Of a DNA stretch of 64,000 nt, positions 61,840 to 64,000 are shown in pieces (the first letter of the stretch is position 1; each line of letters begins with the position of its first letter). The notes beneath the pieces are model-generated. The model ran no database searches. It was not told the DNA's origin and saw only the letters and a program-made list of their open reading frames with translations. The translations under genes and the position numbers were made by a program. The stretch is from Defluviicoccus sp. bin129 (GTDB lineage: Bacteria > Pseudomonadota > Alphaproteobacteria > MPNO01). Location of the stretch: contig MPNO01000012.1 in the NCBI GenBank assembly GCA_002239065.1, positions 25,738 to 89,737 of the forward strand. Direction: 5' to 3'.

Positions 61840-63926
61840 GCTGTCTCCTTTCCGCCGTCGAGGGCTATGATCATGTTGCCGTAGGCGTCGACCGTCGCCG
61901 TCATCCCCTGCAGGATCAGCGTCGTCGACGAGGGCTCCTCGACGATCGCCGGGCCGGCCCACGAAGCGCCGGGCGCGAGACGGTCGCGCCGGTAGACCGC
62001 GACAGGGCGGGCATTCGCCCCGTCCGGCAGCAGCACCCGCCGTTCGCCCACCGGCTCCGGCGTCGCCGCCGTGCCCGTCATCGCCGGGAGCGGGGGTCTC
62101 GCGACCCGTCCCACGGCGCGCAGGCGCATATTGACCAGCTCGATCGGCTCGCCGGGAACCCGGTAGCTGTACAGGCGCTCGTGCAGGTCGTGGAACATCT
62201 CCTCGACGGCGGCGAAGCCGTCCGGGAGCGAATCGACGCCGTCCGGCAGAGGCACGGCGATTTCGGTGGTCTGGCCGACATAGCGCAGATCGAAGGCGGG
62301 CGACAGCTCGCGCCGGTCTTCGGCGATACCCTCGGCGTCGAGATCGCCGGCGGCGCGCCGCGTCAACGCGTCCGCTATGGCTGCGGCATCGCCGACCCGC
62401 ATTTCGGCCAGCGGCCGCACCACCGACTGGATGTAGTCGTGGCTGAAATCCGCCGTGGCGATGCCGCGCGCGGAGAACAGGCCGGGGTGGAGCGGCACGA
62501 TGACGCGGCCCACGCCGAGCTCGCGGGCGACCGCGGCGGCGTGCAGCGGTCCGCCGCCGCCGAACGCCACCAGGGCGAAGTCGCGCGGGTCGCTGCCCCG
62601 TTCGACGGTGACCGTACCGATCGCTTCGGCGATCTGGGCGGTGGCGATCCGGTAGACGCCCACAGCCGCGTCGGCGATGTCGACCCCGAGCGGCCGGGCG
62701 ACCTCGCGCGCGACGGCCGCTTCGGCGCGCGCGCGGTCGAGCGGCACTTCGCCGCCGGCAAACCCGTCCGCATCGATCAGCCCCATCAGCAAATTGACAT
62801 CGGTCAGGGTGGCCCGGTCGCCGCCGAGTCCGTAACAGGCCGGGCCCGGCCTCGCGCCCATGCTCTCCGGCCCCACCTTGACCCGGCCGACATCGTCGAC
62901 GCGCACGACGCTGCCGCCGCCGGCGCCGATCGTGTGCACGTCGAGCATGGGGATCGCGAGGGGGAACATGTCGATCTCGCGCGTGGTCGTCGCTTCCGCC
63001 ACCGAGCCGCGAACCAGGCAGGTGTCGAGCGAGGTGCCGCCGATATCCATGGTGATGAGGTCGCGGTAGCCGGCCTGTCCGCAGAGCCGGGCCGCCCCCA
63101 CCACGGCGCCCGCGGGTCCGGACAGCATGGTCAGCGCCGGGTTGCGCATGACGATGTCGGGCGTGGCGATGCCGCCGCTCGACTGGAAGACATAGAGCGG
63201 GCAGGCGATGCCGCGATCCGCCAGCCGGCCCGTCAGCCCGGAGATATAGGCCCGCAGCACCGGCGCCACATAGGCGGCGAACACGGTGGTCGAGGTTCGC
63301 GGAAACTCGCGGAACTCGCGCAGGATTTCGCTCGACAGCACGATGTCGAGATCGGGAAGCGCGGCGCGCAGGCGCTGCCGAACCCTTTCCTCGTGCACCG
63401 GGTTGAGGAACGAGAACAGGAAGCACACGGCGACGCTCTCGACCCGTTCTTCGGCGATGGCGGCGATGGCGCGGTCGAGGTCCGCTTCGTCGATCCCGGC
63501 GACCACCGCGCCGTGACGGTCGATACGGCACGCGACCCCCAGGCGCAGGCGGCGCGGCACCAGGGGTGCGGGCCTGTCCTCGTGGATCCGGTAGATCAGC
63601 TCGGCCGGGCGCGCGAACCGGCCGATTTCGAGTATGTCCCTGAAATTCCGGTTGGTGATCAGGGCGGTCCTCGCGCCCTTGCGCTCGATCACCGCGTTGG
63701 TGGCGATCGTGGTGCCGTGGCTGATCCAGTCGAGCCGTTCGGCGGCGACGCCCGCCCGGTCGAGCAGGCGTTCGATGGCTTCCACCACGGTCTCGGCCCG
63801 GTCGTCGTGCCGGTTGAGCAGCTTGGCGACCGACACCTCTCCGGTGGAATTCTCGATCAGGACGACATCGGTGAAGGTGCCGCCAACATCGATACCTACA
63901 CGATAGACGGGCTCCTTGTCAGTCAT
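61836..63926 (-). CDS. hyuA: Hydantoinase A / oxoprolinase-family protein (HyuA)
   Basis: ASKHA-fold ATPase subunit of 696 residues. The phosphate-binding start RVGIDVGGTFTDVVLIE and later LTMLSGPAGAVVGAARLCG, ITMDIGGTSLDTCLVRG and FALVAFGGGGPLHAAAVARE are the family hallmarks. It couples ATP to ring opening or carboxylation with HyuB, whose start overlaps its stop. ATG at 63924-63926 directly precedes the family N-terminus; an AT-rich TATATAA stretch lies about 10 bases upstream of the start and no strong Shine-Dalgarno is seen, so the 5' leader may be short. The last 74 bases of the window hold no gene. Confidence 0.87.
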   Translation of the reverse strand: MTDKEPVYRVGIDVGGTFTDVVLIENSTGEVSVAKLLNRHDDRAETVVEAIERLLDRAGVAAERLDWISHGTTIATNAVIERKGARTALITNRNFRDILEIGRFARPAELIYRIHEDRPAPLVPRRLRLGVACRIDRHGAVVAGIDEADLDRAIAAIAEERVESVAVCFLFSFLNPVHEERVRQRLRAALPDLDIVLSSEILREFREFPRTSTTVFAAYVAPVLRAYISGLTGRLADRGIACPLYVFQSSGGIATPDIVMRNPALTMLSGPAGAVVGAARLCGQAGYRDLITMDIGGTSLDTCLVRGSVAEATTTREIDMFPLAIPMLDVHTIGAGGGSVVRVDDVGRVKVGPESMGARPGPACYGLGGDRATLTDVNLLMGLIDADGFAGGEVPLDRARAEAAVAREVARPLGVDIADAAVGVYRIATAQIAEAIGTVTVERGSDPRDFALVAFGGGGPLHAAAVARELGVGRVIVPLHPGLFSARGIATADFSHDYIQSVVRPLAEMRVGDAAAIADALTRRAAGDLDAEGIAEDRRELSPAFDLRYVGQTTEIAVPLPDGVDSLPDGFAAVEEMFHDLHERLYSYRVPGEPIELVNMRLRAVGRVARPPLPAMTGTAATPEPVGERRVLLPDGANARPVAVYRRDRLAPGASWAGPAIVEEPSSTTLILQGMTATVDAYGNMIIALDGGKETA

Positions 63927-64000
63927 TTTTGCTTATATACCAGTGCATTACGATGTTTCACGTCTCACCTGTGCAGGAAACATTCAGCTCATCCGCAATC

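Overview
The window is GC-rich, gene-dense DNA with short intergenic gaps and GTG/TTG starts. The content (AprMBA-Sat, tripartite tricarboxylate transporter, HyuAB, CoxMSL-like oxidoreductase, DUF1194/DUF1302/DUF1329 proteins) suggests an aerobic, catabolically versatile alphaproteobacterium, possibly Rhodospirillales-like; no rRNA or tRNA is present to settle this. A poly-C/poly-G tract flanked by a corrupted duplicate inside an amidase suggests the sequence is a draft or metagenome assembly.

1-27 kb is an organosulfonate-to-sulfate region. On the minus strand: an omega-amino acid/taurine:pyruvate aminotransferase, tauABC and the 5' part of xsc, so taurine can be imported, deaminated to sulfoacetaldehyde and split to acetyl phosphate and sulfite. 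A LacI-family regulator separates this from a plus-strand operon: TctABC-type transporter, CoA-acylating sulfoacetaldehyde dehydrogenase (SauS-like) and a SucCD-like ADP-forming acyl-CoA ligase, best read as sulfoacetate uptake, activation and reduction to the same sulfoacetaldehyde. LacI-type operators lie upstream of both operons. Further on, aprM-aprB-aprA-sat would oxidise the sulfite to APS and then sulfate, yielding ATP. Between the halves lie an acetolactate-synthase-like ThDP enzyme, a membrane-anchored GltB-like FMN/Fe-S protein, a frameshifted amidase, a DUF1194 protein, a flavin monooxygenase, an alpha/beta hydrolase and a MetE-like protein, all on the minus strand.

27-36 kb is a small-molecule catabolic block of unknown substrate: metallophosphoesterase, AtzB/TrzN-like amidohydrolase, a protein of three fused RidA domains, a VOC protein, DUF1330, a 2-keto-4-pentenoate hydratase-like protein lacking an ATG/GTG/TTG start, a TbpB-like lipoprotein and a ThDP decarboxylase/synthase. 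35.5-42.5 kb is the recurring envelope set RND permease, Ycf48-like, DUF1329, DUF1302, divergent from a single-chain GAF-PAS-histidine kinase-REC-wHTH regulator.

45-51 kb holds a Tat-exported dienelactone-hydrolase-like protein, a 1411-residue autotransporter with duplicated Calx-beta-like segments and, just behind it, a 5'-truncated zeta-class GST. 51-64 kb carries an isochorismatase-family hydrolase, a CocE/NonD hydrolase, an XRE-cupin regulator, a CoxMSL-like molybdenum hydroxylase, the wreck of an ABC transporter operon with two internal deletions, an alpha/beta hydrolase and a HyuAB (hydantoinase/oxoprolinase) pair.
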